From: Xanthomonas boreopolis
Lineage (GTDB): Bacteria; Pseudomonadota; Gammaproteobacteria; Xanthomonadales; Xanthomonadaceae
Assembly (NCBI GenBank): GCA_014654535.1
Contig: BNBA01000015.1
Location: 39,240 to 103,239 of the forward strand
Length of the DNA: 64,000 nucleotides
Reading direction: 5' to 3'
Numbering within the stretch: the stretch's first letter is position 1; each line of letters starts with the position of its first letter. Of this stretch, positions 52,297 to 61,477 are shown in pieces. The translations under genes were made by a program, and so were the position numbers. The notes under the pieces are model-generated. The model made no database searches. It saw nothing but the letters and a program-made list of their open reading frames with translations, and was not told where the DNA came from.

Positions 52297-54605
52297 TCAA
52301 CGGGATGGCCTCGCAGCGCAGGTCGTCCCAGAAACGCGCCGTAGGAAGTGCGTCTCCGGTCCGGCACGCCGAGCAGGCGGCCGGGCCGGTGTTTTTTCTT
52401 CGCCGCGCAGGCGGCCGGGCCATGGCCCTGCTGCTGGCCTGCGCGGCACTGCTGGCTCCGGCCATCGCCTCTGCATCGGCCGCTTCGACCGCCTATGCCT
52501 GGCGCAACGTCGCGGTGGGCGCGGGCGGCTTCGTCAGCGGCGTGCTGTTCCATCCGCGCGAGCGCGGCCTGGCGTATGCCCGCACCGACATCGGTGGCGC
52601 CTACCGCTGGGACGCCGCCGCCAAGCGTTGGGTGCCGCTGCTGGATTGGCTGCCGCACGACGATGCCAACCTGATGGGCGTCGAGAGCCTGGCGGTGGAT
52701 CCGTCCGATCCGGAGCGGCTGTACCTGGCCGTGGGCACGTACCTGAAGCGGGGCAATGGCGCGATCCTGCGCTCGTCGGACCGCGGCCGCACCTTCCGGC
52801 GCGCCGACCTGCCGTTCCCGCTCGGCGGCAACGAGATGGGCCGGGGCAACGGCGAACGCCTGGCGGTGGACCCGAACGACGGCCGCGTGCTGTTCTTCGG
52901 CTCGCGCGGGGCCGGGCTGTGGCGCAGCGGCGATGGCGGCGCGAGCTGGAAGAAGGTGGAGGCGTTCCCGGCGGTCGCCACCGCGCCCGAATCCGGCACG
53001 CAGACCCGTTGGGCGGGCCTGCAGCCGGTCGGCATCGTCTCGGTGCTGTTCGATCCGGCCAGCGGGCGTCCGGGGAAGGCCACGCCCACGCTCTATGCCG
53101 CGGTGTCCACGCGCGGGACCAGTCTCTACGTCTCGCACGATGGCGGCGCCCGCTGGGCGCCGGTGAAGGGCCAGCCGAGCGGATTGCGCCCGACCCGGAT
53201 GGCATTGGCGTCCGACGGCGAGCTGTACATCGCCTACGGCGACGAGCCCGGCCCGAACGTGATGAACGACGGCGCCCTGTGGCGCTACTCGCCCGCGGGC
53301 GGCGCCTGGCGCGACATCAGCCCCGTGCCGCAGTCCAGCGACCTGCAGCACGACGGCTTCGGCTGGGGTGCGGTGGCGGTGGACCCGGCCAATCCGAAGG
53401 TATTGATCGCCTCGACGTTCTGCCGCTACCAGCCGCACGAGGAAATCTTCCGCAGCGTCGACGGCGGCGAACACTGGACGCCGATCCTCGGCGACTCGCA
53501 GTTCGACCACAGCGTGGTGCCATGGACGGAGCAGGCGTTCCCGCACTGGATCGCCTCGCTGGCGATCGATCCGTTCGATCCGGATCGCGCGCTGTTCGTC
53601 ACCGGTTACGGTCTGTGGGCTTCGCGCAACCTGACCGAGGCCGGCCGCGCGCCGGTGCGCTGGGGGTTCGACGACGATGGCCTGGAAGAGACCGCCGCGC
53701 TCGCCCTGGCAAGCCCGTCCGAGGGCGCGCACCTGATCAGCGGCGTGGGCGACATCGACGGCTTCCGCCACGACGACCTGGACAAGTACACCTTGCAGTT
53801 CGGCGGTCCGCGGCTGACCAACACCGAAGCGATGGCATGGGCCGGGCAGGCGCCGCAGGTACTGGTGCGCGCGGGGCGCATCCGCCATCACGAGGGCGAG
53901 GTGCGGGCGCTGTATTCGCAGGACGGCGGCCGCAGCTGGAAGGCGTTCGCCAGCGAGCCGCCGCAGGGCGAGGGCGCCGGCCGCATCACCGTCGGCGCCG
54001 ATGGCAAGCGTGTGATCTGGACGCCGAGCAAATCCGATACCGCCTGGGTCACCGCCGACTTCGGCCAACGTTGGCAGGCGGCGAAGGGACTGCCGAACAA
54101 CGCGGTGGTCGAGGCCGATCGTTTCGATGCGGGCACTTACTACGGTTTCGATCCTGCCAGCGGGAAGCTCTATCGCAGCGGCAACGGTGGCGTCGAGTTC
54201 AAGGAGGTCGCTGCCGGCCTCGGCGAGCCAGGCCCGTGGTATCGCGCGGAGCTGCGGCCTTCGCTGACCGATCCGGCGACGGTCTACATCGCGGCGGGCC
54301 AGCATGGCCTGCGACGCTGGTCCGCAGGTGGGCCGGAGCGCTTGCCGGGCGTGGAGAACGCGATGTCGCTGGGGCTGGGCGCGCCCAGGCCGGGGAGCAA
54401 GGCGCCGACGCTGTTCCTGTATGGCCAGGTGGGCGGCGTCACCGGGCTGTTCCGTTCGGACGACGACGGCAAGCGCTGGACCCGCATCGACGACGACGCC
54501 CACCGCTATGGCGGCATGCGCCTGGTCACCGGCGATCCGCGGCTGTATGGACGTGTCTACTTCGCCGCGGAAGGGCGCGGCGTGATCTACGGCGATCCGC
54601 ACTGA
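52293..54605 (+). CDS. GH74 xyloglucan-specific endo-beta-1,4-glucanase
   Basis: Cuts the xyloglucan backbone. The protein is 770 residues from ATG 52293. Two seven-bladed propellers are marked by repeated Asp-box motifs (SSDRGRTF, SGDGGASW, SHDGGARW, SVDGGEHW, SQDGGRSW, SDDDGKRW). The two catalytic Asp are in ARTDIGGAYRW (about 99) and GVGDIDGFRH (about 487). The likely secretion signal MALLLACAALLAPAIASASA begins only at 52422, so the translation start is uncertain: 52293 leaves an unusual 43-residue Arg-rich stretch before it. Confidence 0.9.
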   Translation: MINGMASQRRSSQKRAVGSASPVRHAEQAAGPVFFLRRAGGRAMALLLACAALLAPAIASASAASTAYAWRNVAVGAGGFVSGVLFHPRERGLAYARTDIGGAYRWDAAAKRWVPLLDWLPHDDANLMGVESLAVDPSDPERLYLAVGTYLKRGNGAILRSSDRGRTFRRADLPFPLGGNEMGRGNGERLAVDPNDGRVLFFGSRGAGLWRSGDGGASWKKVEAFPAVATAPESGTQTRWAGLQPVGIVSVLFDPASGRPGKATPTLYAAVSTRGTSLYVSHDGGARWAPVKGQPSGLRPTRMALASDGELYIAYGDEPGPNVMNDGALWRYSPAGGAWRDISPVPQSSDLQHDGFGWGAVAVDPANPKVLIASTFCRYQPHEEIFRSVDGGEHWTPILGDSQFDHSVVPWTEQAFPHWIASLAIDPFDPDRALFVTGYGLWASRNLTEAGRAPVRWGFDDDGLEETAALALASPSEGAHLISGVGDIDGFRHDDLDKYTLQFGGPRLTNTEAMAWAGQAPQVLVRAGRIRHHEGEVRALYSQDGGRSWKAFASEPPQGEGAGRITVGADGKRVIWTPSKSDTAWVTADFGQRWQAAKGLPNNAVVEADRFDAGTYYGFDPASGKLYRSGNGGVEFKEVAAGLGEPGPWYRAELRPSLTDPATVYIAAGQHGLRRWSAGGPERLPGVENAMSLGLGAPRPGSKAPTLFLYGQVGGVTGLFRSDDDGKRWTRIDDDAHRYGGMRLVTGDPRLYGRVYFAAEGRGVIYGDPH

Positions 54606-54621
54606 ATTTCGAGGAGATCAG

Positions 54622-56544
54622 ATGAACGTGCGTCTCACCTTCGCATCCCTCGCGCTGGCGCTCGCCGGTGCGAGCGGTGCCGCTTCCGCACAGCCGCAGC
54701 TGCCGCTGCTGTTCGCCGACGGCGCAGTGCTGCAGCGCGACCAGCCGATGCCGGTATGGGGCTGGGCGACGCCGGGGGCGAAGATCCGCGTGGCGTTCGA
54801 CGGCCGCCGCGCCGAAGCGACCGCCAACGCGCAGGGCGAGTGGAAGACGGTGCTGCCCGCGCATCGCGCCGGCGGGCCGTACGTGCTGTCCGTCGAGGGC
54901 GATGGTGGTGCGTTGCAGGTGCGCGACGTGCTGGTCGGCGACGTATGGCTGGCCAGCGGCCAATCGAACATGGAATGGACGCTGGCGCAGGCGCGCGACG
55001 GCGCGCGGGAAGTGGCCAACGCCCGCGATCCGCAGTTGCGCCATTTCAAGGTGCCCAAGTCCTGGGCCGAGTCGCCGCAGCCGCGCCTGCAAGGGGGCGA
55101 GTGGAAGGCGGCCACGTCGGAGAACGCCGGCGCCTTCACCGCCGTGGGCTATTTCTTCGCGCGCGAGCTGCGCAAGAGCACCGGCGTGCCGATCGGCATC
55201 GTCAACAGTACCTGGGGCGGCAGCGCGATCGAGGCCTGGATGGACGCAGCCTCGCAGGGCCTCGATGCAGCGCAGGCCGCCGCGCGCCTCGCCGAGGTCC
55301 GCAGCAAGGACGAGCAGCAGATGGCGGCGACCCGCAAGCGCGTGGCGCGCTGGCCGCAAGCCGACGACGAAGGCGACGGCTGGGCCGCGGCCGATCTCGA
55401 CGACGGCGACTGGGACAGCATCCCGGTGCCGGGATTGTGGGAGCAGGGCGGTTATCCGGGCATGGACGGCATCGCCTGGTACCGCACCACGTTCACCTTG
55501 AGCGCCGCCGAGGCGAAGGCCGGCATCACGCTCGGCATCGCGGCGGTCGACGACACCGACTTCACCTACGTCAACGGCCAGCAGGTCGGCCATACCGAGA
55601 ACCGCTACGGCGATCCCCGGGCCTATGCCGTGCCGGCGGCGGCGCTGCGCGCGGGCGTCAACCACGTCGCGATCAAGGTGGTCGATACCGGCGGCGGCGG
55701 TGGTATCCACGGCGATGCCTCGGCGCTGTACGTGCAGCCGCGGGACGGAGCGCGGCGGCCGATCGACGGCGCGTGGAAGTTCCGCCCGGCCAAGGTCACG
55801 ATCGCGGCCCAGGACGACAAGAACCAGGTGCCGACGCTGCTGTACAACGCGATGATCCATCCGCTGCAGCCGTTCCCGGTCAGGGGCGTGATCTGGTACC
55901 AGGGCGAGAGCAACGCCTACGAGGGCGGCGCATTGCGCTATCGCGACCAGTTCGCGGCGATGATCCGGCAGTGGCGCACCGAGCGCGGCCAGCCGAAGTT
56001 GCCGTTCCTGTGGGTGCAGCTGGCCAACTGGAAGGCCGGTTCGGACAAGGGCGACCTCAGCCCGTGGGCGCAGCTGCGCGAGTCGCAGTCCAAGACCCTG
56101 GCGCTGCCGGCGACCGGGCAGGCGGTGATCATCGACGTCGGCACGCCCGACGACATCCATCCGACCAACAAGCAGGACGTCGGCCATCGCCTGGCCTTGG
56201 CGGCGCGCCATGTCGCCTATGGCGAGTCGCTGGTGTACAGCGCGCCGGTGTTCGAGCGCGCCGAGTTCGCCGGCGGCCAGGCCCAGGTGCGCTTCAAGGC
56301 GATGGGCAGCGCCCTGGCGGTGCGCGGCGGCGGCACGGACGTGCACGGCTTTGCCCTGGCCGGCGCCGACCGGAAGTTCCATCCGGCGCGGGCGCGCATC
56401 GAGGGCGACCGCGTCGTGGTGCGCAGCGACGCGGTGCCCGCTCCGGTCGCGGTGCGCTACGCCTGGAGCGAGAACCCGGTCGATGCCGACCTGGTCAATC
56501 GCGAGCAACTGCCGGTGTCGCCCTTCCGGAGCGACGAATGGTGA
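54622..56544 (+). CDS. CE20-type acetylesterase (sialate O-acetylesterase family)
   Basis: Secreted SGNH hydrolase of 640 residues. The signal peptide ends near ASAQPQ (about 23). The nucleophile is Ser115 in SGQSNMEW; the Asp510/His513 pair is in DDIHPTNK, and IWYQGESNAYEGG is another block. A galactose-binding-like jelly-roll domain is inserted at about 250-375 (WYRTTFTLSAAEAKAG, VNGQQVGHTENRYG). This layout matches the CE20 enzymes that deacetylate xyloglucan in Xanthomonas. It starts 17 nt after the GH74 stop codon, with GAGGAG. Confidence 0.9.
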   Translation: MNVRLTFASLALALAGASGAASAQPQLPLLFADGAVLQRDQPMPVWGWATPGAKIRVAFDGRRAEATANAQGEWKTVLPAHRAGGPYVLSVEGDGGALQVRDVLVGDVWLASGQSNMEWTLAQARDGAREVANARDPQLRHFKVPKSWAESPQPRLQGGEWKAATSENAGAFTAVGYFFARELRKSTGVPIGIVNSTWGGSAIEAWMDAASQGLDAAQAAARLAEVRSKDEQQMAATRKRVARWPQADDEGDGWAAADLDDGDWDSIPVPGLWEQGGYPGMDGIAWYRTTFTLSAAEAKAGITLGIAAVDDTDFTYVNGQQVGHTENRYGDPRAYAVPAAALRAGVNHVAIKVVDTGGGGGIHGDASALYVQPRDGARRPIDGAWKFRPAKVTIAAQDDKNQVPTLLYNAMIHPLQPFPVRGVIWYQGESNAYEGGALRYRDQFAAMIRQWRTERGQPKLPFLWVQLANWKAGSDKGDLSPWAQLRESQSKTLALPATGQAVIIDVGTPDDIHPTNKQDVGHRLALAARHVAYGESLVYSAPVFERAEFAGGQAQVRFKAMGSALAVRGGGTDVHGFALAGADRKFHPARARIEGDRVVVRSDAVPAPVAVRYAWSENPVDADLVNREQLPVSPFRSDEW

Positions 56545-56674
56545 GCACCGCGAGCTCCGTCCGGAACGTTTCCCGCGCGTGCCGGGGGAACCCGGCGCCT
56601 CCGTGCCTCACGGCACCAGGTCTCCGCCAGTGCGGGGACGACGACTCATCGAACAACTCAGGAGCCGCCTGTCC

Positions 56675-58369
56675 ATGACGAACTTCCATTCTTCCCGCGC
56701 CCGCCTGTTGCTCGGCGTGGCCTGCACGCTCGCGCTGGCGGCCTGCCAGCGCACGGAATCGCCAAGCGCGGCCGCAGCCGGCGCACGAGCACCGGACGGG
56801 CAGGCGGCGTCCGCCGACCCGGCCAGGCAGGCGCCGATCCCGCAGTTCGTCAGCAAGGACGGCAAGCACGCGCTGCTGGTCGACGGCGCGCCGTTCCTGA
56901 TCCTCGGCGCGCAGGTCAACAACTCCAGCAACTACCCCGCGACGCTGGAGCAGGTCTGGCCGGCGATCAAGGCGATGGGCCCCAACACGGTGCAGGTGCC
57001 GATCGCGTGGGAGCAGGTCGAGCCGGAGGAGGGCAAGTTCGACTTCTCGTTCGTCGACACGCTGCTGGAGCAGGCGCGCGCGAACGACGTCCGGCTGGTG
57101 CTGCTGTGGTTCGGTACCTGGAAGAACAACGGCCCGAACTACACCCCGCGCTGGGTCAAGACCGACAACAAGCGCTTCCCGCGCGTGGTGACCCGGGACG
57201 GCCGCACCCTCGGCTCGCTCTCGCCGCACGCGCCGGCCACGCTGGAGGCCGACCGCAAGGCGTTCGTCGAGTTCATGAAGCACCTCAAGCAGGCCGATCC
57301 GCAGCGCACCGTGATCATGGTGCAGCCCGAGAACGAGGCCGGCACCTACGGCAGCGTGCGCGACTTCTCGCCGATGGCGCAGCAGCTGTTCGAGGGCCAG
57401 GTGCCGGAAGAGCTGTTGAAGAAGCTCGGCAAGCAGCCGGGCACCTGGGCGCAGGTGTTCGGCAAGGACGCGGACGAGTTCTTCCATGCCTGGTCGATCG
57501 CGCGCTTCATCGACCAGGTCGCCGAGGCGGGCAAGGCGGTCTATCCGCTGCCGATGTACGTCAACGCCGCGTTGCGCGGGCCGTTCAACCCCGGCCAGCC
57601 GGGGCAGTACGCCAGCGGCGGGCCGACCGACAACGTGCTGGACGTCTGGAAGGCCGCCGGACCGCATATCGACCTGCTGGCGCCGGACATCTACATGCCC
57701 GAGTACACCATGTACACCACGGTGCTGGACCGTTACGCGCGCCCGGACAACGCCCTGTTCGTGGCCGAGACCGGCAACCGCACCGAGTACGCCCGCTACC
57801 TGTTCCCGGCGCTGGGCCACGACGGCATCGGCTGGTCGGCGTTCGGCATCGACTACACGCGCTACTCCAACTATCCGCTCGGCGCCAAGCAGGTGAACGA
57901 GGAGACGCTGGCGCCGTTCGCGCTGAACTACAAGCTGGTGGGCCTGGGCATGCGCCAGTTCGCCAAGGCCGCGTCCGAGGGCAAGCTGCACGGCGTGGCC
58001 GAGCAACCGGGCGTGGCGGTGCAGGAAATCCCGCTCAACGAGCGTTGGGCCGCGACCGTGACCTACGGGGTGCCGCAGTTCTGGTTCCAGGGCGAGCCGC
58101 CGGGCAACCCCGAGCCGATCGGCGGTGCGCTGATCGCGGAGCTGGCACCGGACGAGTTCCTCGTCACCGCCGTGCACGCCCGCGTGACCCTGCATCCGGC
58201 GAGTGAGGCGACCGCCAACATGGTCTACGACCGCGTCGAGGAAGGTTTCTACGACAAGGCCGGGCAGTGGCAGTTCCAGCGCAACTGGAACGGCGACCAG
58301 ACCGACTACGGCGTGAATTTCTCGAGCGCCCCGCAGCTGCTCAAGATCAAGCTCGCCACCTATCAATGA
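56675..58369 (+). CDS. GH35 beta-galactosidase lipoprotein (with DUF5597)
   Basis: Removes beta-galactose from xyloglucan side chains (family and context). The protein is 564 residues. The lipobox LAAC sits near 21-24 (CTLALAACQR), so it is membrane-anchored in the periplasm or outer membrane. The barrel carries the acid/base Glu221 in VQPENEAGTYG and the nucleophile Glu365 in LFVAETGN. A C-terminal DUF5597-type beta domain follows from about 430. GGAG precedes the ATG at 56675. The 130 nt before it hold no gene. Confidence 0.92.
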   Translation: MTNFHSSRARLLLGVACTLALAACQRTESPSAAAAGARAPDGQAASADPARQAPIPQFVSKDGKHALLVDGAPFLILGAQVNNSSNYPATLEQVWPAIKAMGPNTVQVPIAWEQVEPEEGKFDFSFVDTLLEQARANDVRLVLLWFGTWKNNGPNYTPRWVKTDNKRFPRVVTRDGRTLGSLSPHAPATLEADRKAFVEFMKHLKQADPQRTVIMVQPENEAGTYGSVRDFSPMAQQLFEGQVPEELLKKLGKQPGTWAQVFGKDADEFFHAWSIARFIDQVAEAGKAVYPLPMYVNAALRGPFNPGQPGQYASGGPTDNVLDVWKAAGPHIDLLAPDIYMPEYTMYTTVLDRYARPDNALFVAETGNRTEYARYLFPALGHDGIGWSAFGIDYTRYSNYPLGAKQVNEETLAPFALNYKLVGLGMRQFAKAASEGKLHGVAEQPGVAVQEIPLNERWAATVTYGVPQFWFQGEPPGNPEPIGGALIAELAPDEFLVTAVHARVTLHPASEATANMVYDRVEEGFYDKAGQWQFQRNWNGDQTDYGVNFSSAPQLLKIKLATYQ

Positions 58370-58416
58370 TCCAGGCGCCCCAGAGCGTCCAGACCGCAAC
58401 ACAAAAGGGAGAGAAC

Positions 58417-61293
58417 ATGCGCAAGTCCACCCACGCGGCCGCAGGCCTGCAACCCACGCCACTGGCACGCAGCCTGGCGTTCTCGTTGATGCTGCTGGCC
58501 GGCGCGGCCGGCGCCCAGGAAGTGAGGAAGGCCGCCGACGGCGTCACCGTCGTGCCCAGCGCCAAGGGCGCCTCGCCGGTGCGGCTGCAGGTCGTGGATG
58601 CCGGCATCATCCGCGTGAGCGCCGACCAGGACGGCGATTTCCAGCGTTCGCCCAGCCTGATGCGCGTGCCGGTGCAGGGCGACACGGGCTTCACCCTGGA
58701 CCAGCAGGGCGACGCGGTGACGCTGAAGACCGCCAAGGTCACCGCGACCGTCTCCACCACGGACGGCCACGTCAGCTTCGCCGACGCCAGCGGCAAGCCG
58801 GTGCTGTCCGAAGTGGCGGGCGGCCGCAGCTTCGCGCCGATCACCGTCGATGGCACCCAGCGCCTGCTGAGCACGCGCCAGCGCTTCGTCTCGCCCGATG
58901 GCGAGGCGATCTACGGTTTCGGCCAGCACCAGCAGGGCTGGATGAACCAGAAGGGCCACAACATCGAGCTGCTGCAGAGCAATATCGACATGGCGGTGCC
59001 GTTCCTGGTGTCCAGCCGCAACTACGGCATCCTGTGGGACAACAACTCGATCACCCGCCTGGGCGATCCGCGCGGCCTGCAACCGCTCGACAAGTCGCTC
59101 AAGCTGTACGACGCCAAGGGCAAGCCGGGCGCGTTGACCGCCACTTACTCGGTGGACGGCAAGGTCGTGGCGACGCGCCGCGAGAGCGAGGTCAACTACC
59201 AGTACATCAAGGACCTGGCCAAGTACCCGCAGAACGCCAAGACCAAGAACGGCCGCATGCAGGCCAGCTGGGAGGGCCAGATCGAGGCGCTCAGCGCCGG
59301 CGAGCACACCTTCTCGCTGTACGGCAGCGAGTACCTCAAGCTCTACGTCGACGGCAAGCCGGTGATCGATCGCTGGCGCCAGAACTGGAACCCGTGGCAC
59401 CACGAGTTCGCGCTGCAGATGAAGCCCGGCGAGCGCCACACCGTCAAGATCGAGTGGGACCTGATCGACCCGAGCTACATCGCGCTGCTGCACCGCGACC
59501 CGCTGCCGGCCGCCGAGGCCAAGGACCTCTCGCTGTGGTCCGAAGCGGGGCAGATGATCGACTACTACTACGTCGCCGGCGACAACGCCGACCAGGTGAT
59601 CGCCGGCTACCGCAAGCTCACCGGCAAGGCGGTGCTGCTGCCGAAGTGGTCCTATGGCTTCTGGCAGAGCCGCGAGCGCTACAAGAGCCAGCAGGAGATG
59701 GAGGACGTGGTCGCCGAGTACCGCAAGCGCGGCCTGCCGCTGGACAACATCGTGCTGGACTGGTCGTACTGGCCGGTCGATGCCTGGGGCTCGCACGACT
59801 TCGACAAGCAGTTCTTCCCGGATCCGGACGGGATGGTCAAGTATTTCCATGACCACCACACCAACCTGATGATCTCGATCTGGCCGAAGTTCTATCCCAA
59901 CACCGAGAACTACAAGGAACTCGCCGCCAAGGGCTACATGTTCACCAAGAACGTCGAGGCCGGCGAGCTCGACTGGATCGGCAAGGGCTACCTCAACGCG
60001 TTCTACGATCCGTTCGCCACCGAGGCGCAGAAGATCTACTGGCGCCAGATCAACGAGAAGCTCAACAGCAAGGGCATCGACGCGTGGTGGATGGACGCCG
60101 ACGAGCCGGACATCCATTCCAACCTGGACATCGCCACCCGCAAGGAGCGGCTGACGCCGAACGCGCTGGGCAGTTCCACCGAGTACTTCAACGCCTATCC
60201 GTTGCCGCATACCCACGGCGTCTACGAGGGCGACCGCGCCGCCGACGGCAAGCGCGTGTTCATCCTCTCCCGCAAGGGCTACGCCGGGACCCAGCGCAAC
60301 GCCGTGGCGGTATGGAGCGGCGACATCGTCTCGCGCTGGGACGACCTGCGCGACCAGATCTCGGCCGGCGTGAACATCTCCATGTCGGGCCTGCCGAACT
60401 GGACCTTCGACATCGGCGGTTTCTCGGTCGAGAAGCGCTACGAGAACCAGGACCCGGCGCACCTGCCGGAATGGCGCGAGCTCAACACGCGCTGGTTCCA
60501 GTTCGGCGCGTTCGTGCCGCTGTTCCGCTCGCACGGCCAGTTCCCGTACCGCGAGATCTGGAACATCGCGCCGGAGGGCACGCCGTACTACGCCTCGCTG
60601 GCCTATTACGACAAGCTGCGCTACACGCTGATCCCGTACATCTACACGCTGGCGGCGGATACGTACTTCAAGGACGGCGTGATCATGCGCGGCCTGCCGA
60701 TGGACTTCCCGCACGATCCGAAGGTAGCCGACCTGAACGACCAGTACCTGTTCGGACCGGCGTTCCTGGTCGCGCCGGTGACCAGGTTCGGCGCGACCTC
60801 GCGTCCGGTCTACCTGCCGGCCGGCACCAGCTGGATCGACTTCGCCACCGGCAAGCGCTACCAGGGCGGGCAGACCATCCAGGCCGATGCGCCGATCGAG
60901 CGCATGCCGCTGTTCGTGCGCGCCGGTTCGATCGTGCCCACCACCACCGTGCAGCAGTACGTGGACGAGAAGCCGGACGCGCCGCTGACCGTGGTCGTCT
61001 ACACCGGCGCCGACGGCCAGTTCTCGCTGTACGAGGACCAGGGCAAGGACTACGGCTACGAGAAGGGCGAATACAGCCGCATCCCGTTGAGCTGGGACCA
61101 GGCCAAGGGCGTGCTGAGCATCGGCCAGCGCGAAGGCAGCTGGCCGGGCATGCCGGCCAAGCGCACGATCAACGTCCGGTTCGTGGACGGTCCGCGCGAG
61201 GATGCCGGGGCGCTGGAGCCGAAGGTGGACGCGACCGTGCAGTACACCGGCAAGCCGCTGACCGTGGCGTTCAAGGGCGGCCAGGCGAAGTGA
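58417..61293 (+). CDS. GH31 alpha-xylosidase with inserted PA14 domain
   Basis: Releases alpha-xylose from the non-reducing end of xyloglucan oligosaccharides. The protein is 958 residues. The signal peptide ends near GAAGAQEV (about 35). A beta-sandwich leads to a PA14 insert at about 256-361 (ASWEGQIEALSAGEHTFSLY, YLKLYVDGKPVID). The barrel carries the nucleophile Asp560 in WWMDADEPD and acid/base Asp636 in WSGDIVSRWDD. The PA14 insert is known from the Cellvibrio xyloglucan-specific xylosidase and fits long substrates. AGGGAG precedes the ATG. Confidence 0.94.
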   Translation: MRKSTHAAAGLQPTPLARSLAFSLMLLAGAAGAQEVRKAADGVTVVPSAKGASPVRLQVVDAGIIRVSADQDGDFQRSPSLMRVPVQGDTGFTLDQQGDAVTLKTAKVTATVSTTDGHVSFADASGKPVLSEVAGGRSFAPITVDGTQRLLSTRQRFVSPDGEAIYGFGQHQQGWMNQKGHNIELLQSNIDMAVPFLVSSRNYGILWDNNSITRLGDPRGLQPLDKSLKLYDAKGKPGALTATYSVDGKVVATRRESEVNYQYIKDLAKYPQNAKTKNGRMQASWEGQIEALSAGEHTFSLYGSEYLKLYVDGKPVIDRWRQNWNPWHHEFALQMKPGERHTVKIEWDLIDPSYIALLHRDPLPAAEAKDLSLWSEAGQMIDYYYVAGDNADQVIAGYRKLTGKAVLLPKWSYGFWQSRERYKSQQEMEDVVAEYRKRGLPLDNIVLDWSYWPVDAWGSHDFDKQFFPDPDGMVKYFHDHHTNLMISIWPKFYPNTENYKELAAKGYMFTKNVEAGELDWIGKGYLNAFYDPFATEAQKIYWRQINEKLNSKGIDAWWMDADEPDIHSNLDIATRKERLTPNALGSSTEYFNAYPLPHTHGVYEGDRAADGKRVFILSRKGYAGTQRNAVAVWSGDIVSRWDDLRDQISAGVNISMSGLPNWTFDIGGFSVEKRYENQDPAHLPEWRELNTRWFQFGAFVPLFRSHGQFPYREIWNIAPEGTPYYASLAYYDKLRYTLIPYIYTLAADTYFKDGVIMRGLPMDFPHDPKVADLNDQYLFGPAFLVAPVTRFGATSRPVYLPAGTSWIDFATGKRYQGGQTIQADAPIERMPLFVRAGSIVPTTTVQQYVDEKPDAPLTVVVYTGADGQFSLYEDQGKDYGYEKGEYSRIPLSWDQAKGVLSIGQREGSWPGMPAKRTINVRFVDGPREDAGALEPKVDATVQYTGKPLTVAFKGGQAK

Positions 61294-61314
61294 TGCCTTC
61301 GATGCCGTTGCCGG

Positions 61315-61358
61315 CCAAGGACCGTCGTCCCCGCGCAGGCGGGGACCCGGCGGCTTTT
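61315..61358. repeat. Interspersed palindromic repeat between the GH31 and GH95 genes
   Basis: GTCGTCCCCGCGCAGGCGGGGACCCGGC contains the hairpin GTCCCCGCGCAGGCGGGGAC and a GGCTTTTGCG tail. It is a third palindrome family in this window, of the kind with GTCCCCGC...GCGGGGAC common in Xanthomonadaceae. The remaining intergenic sequence to 61477 shows nothing else clear. Confidence 0.65.
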
Positions 61359-61477
61359 GCGTCGCTGGCCGGAATGCCTGCGCGAAGAATGCCGGGTGGT
61401 CCAGGGCCATCGGCCCGGGCGGATGCTCGGGAAAACCTGCCGGGCATGGATTCCCTCCCACGACGAGCGTTGGCCTG

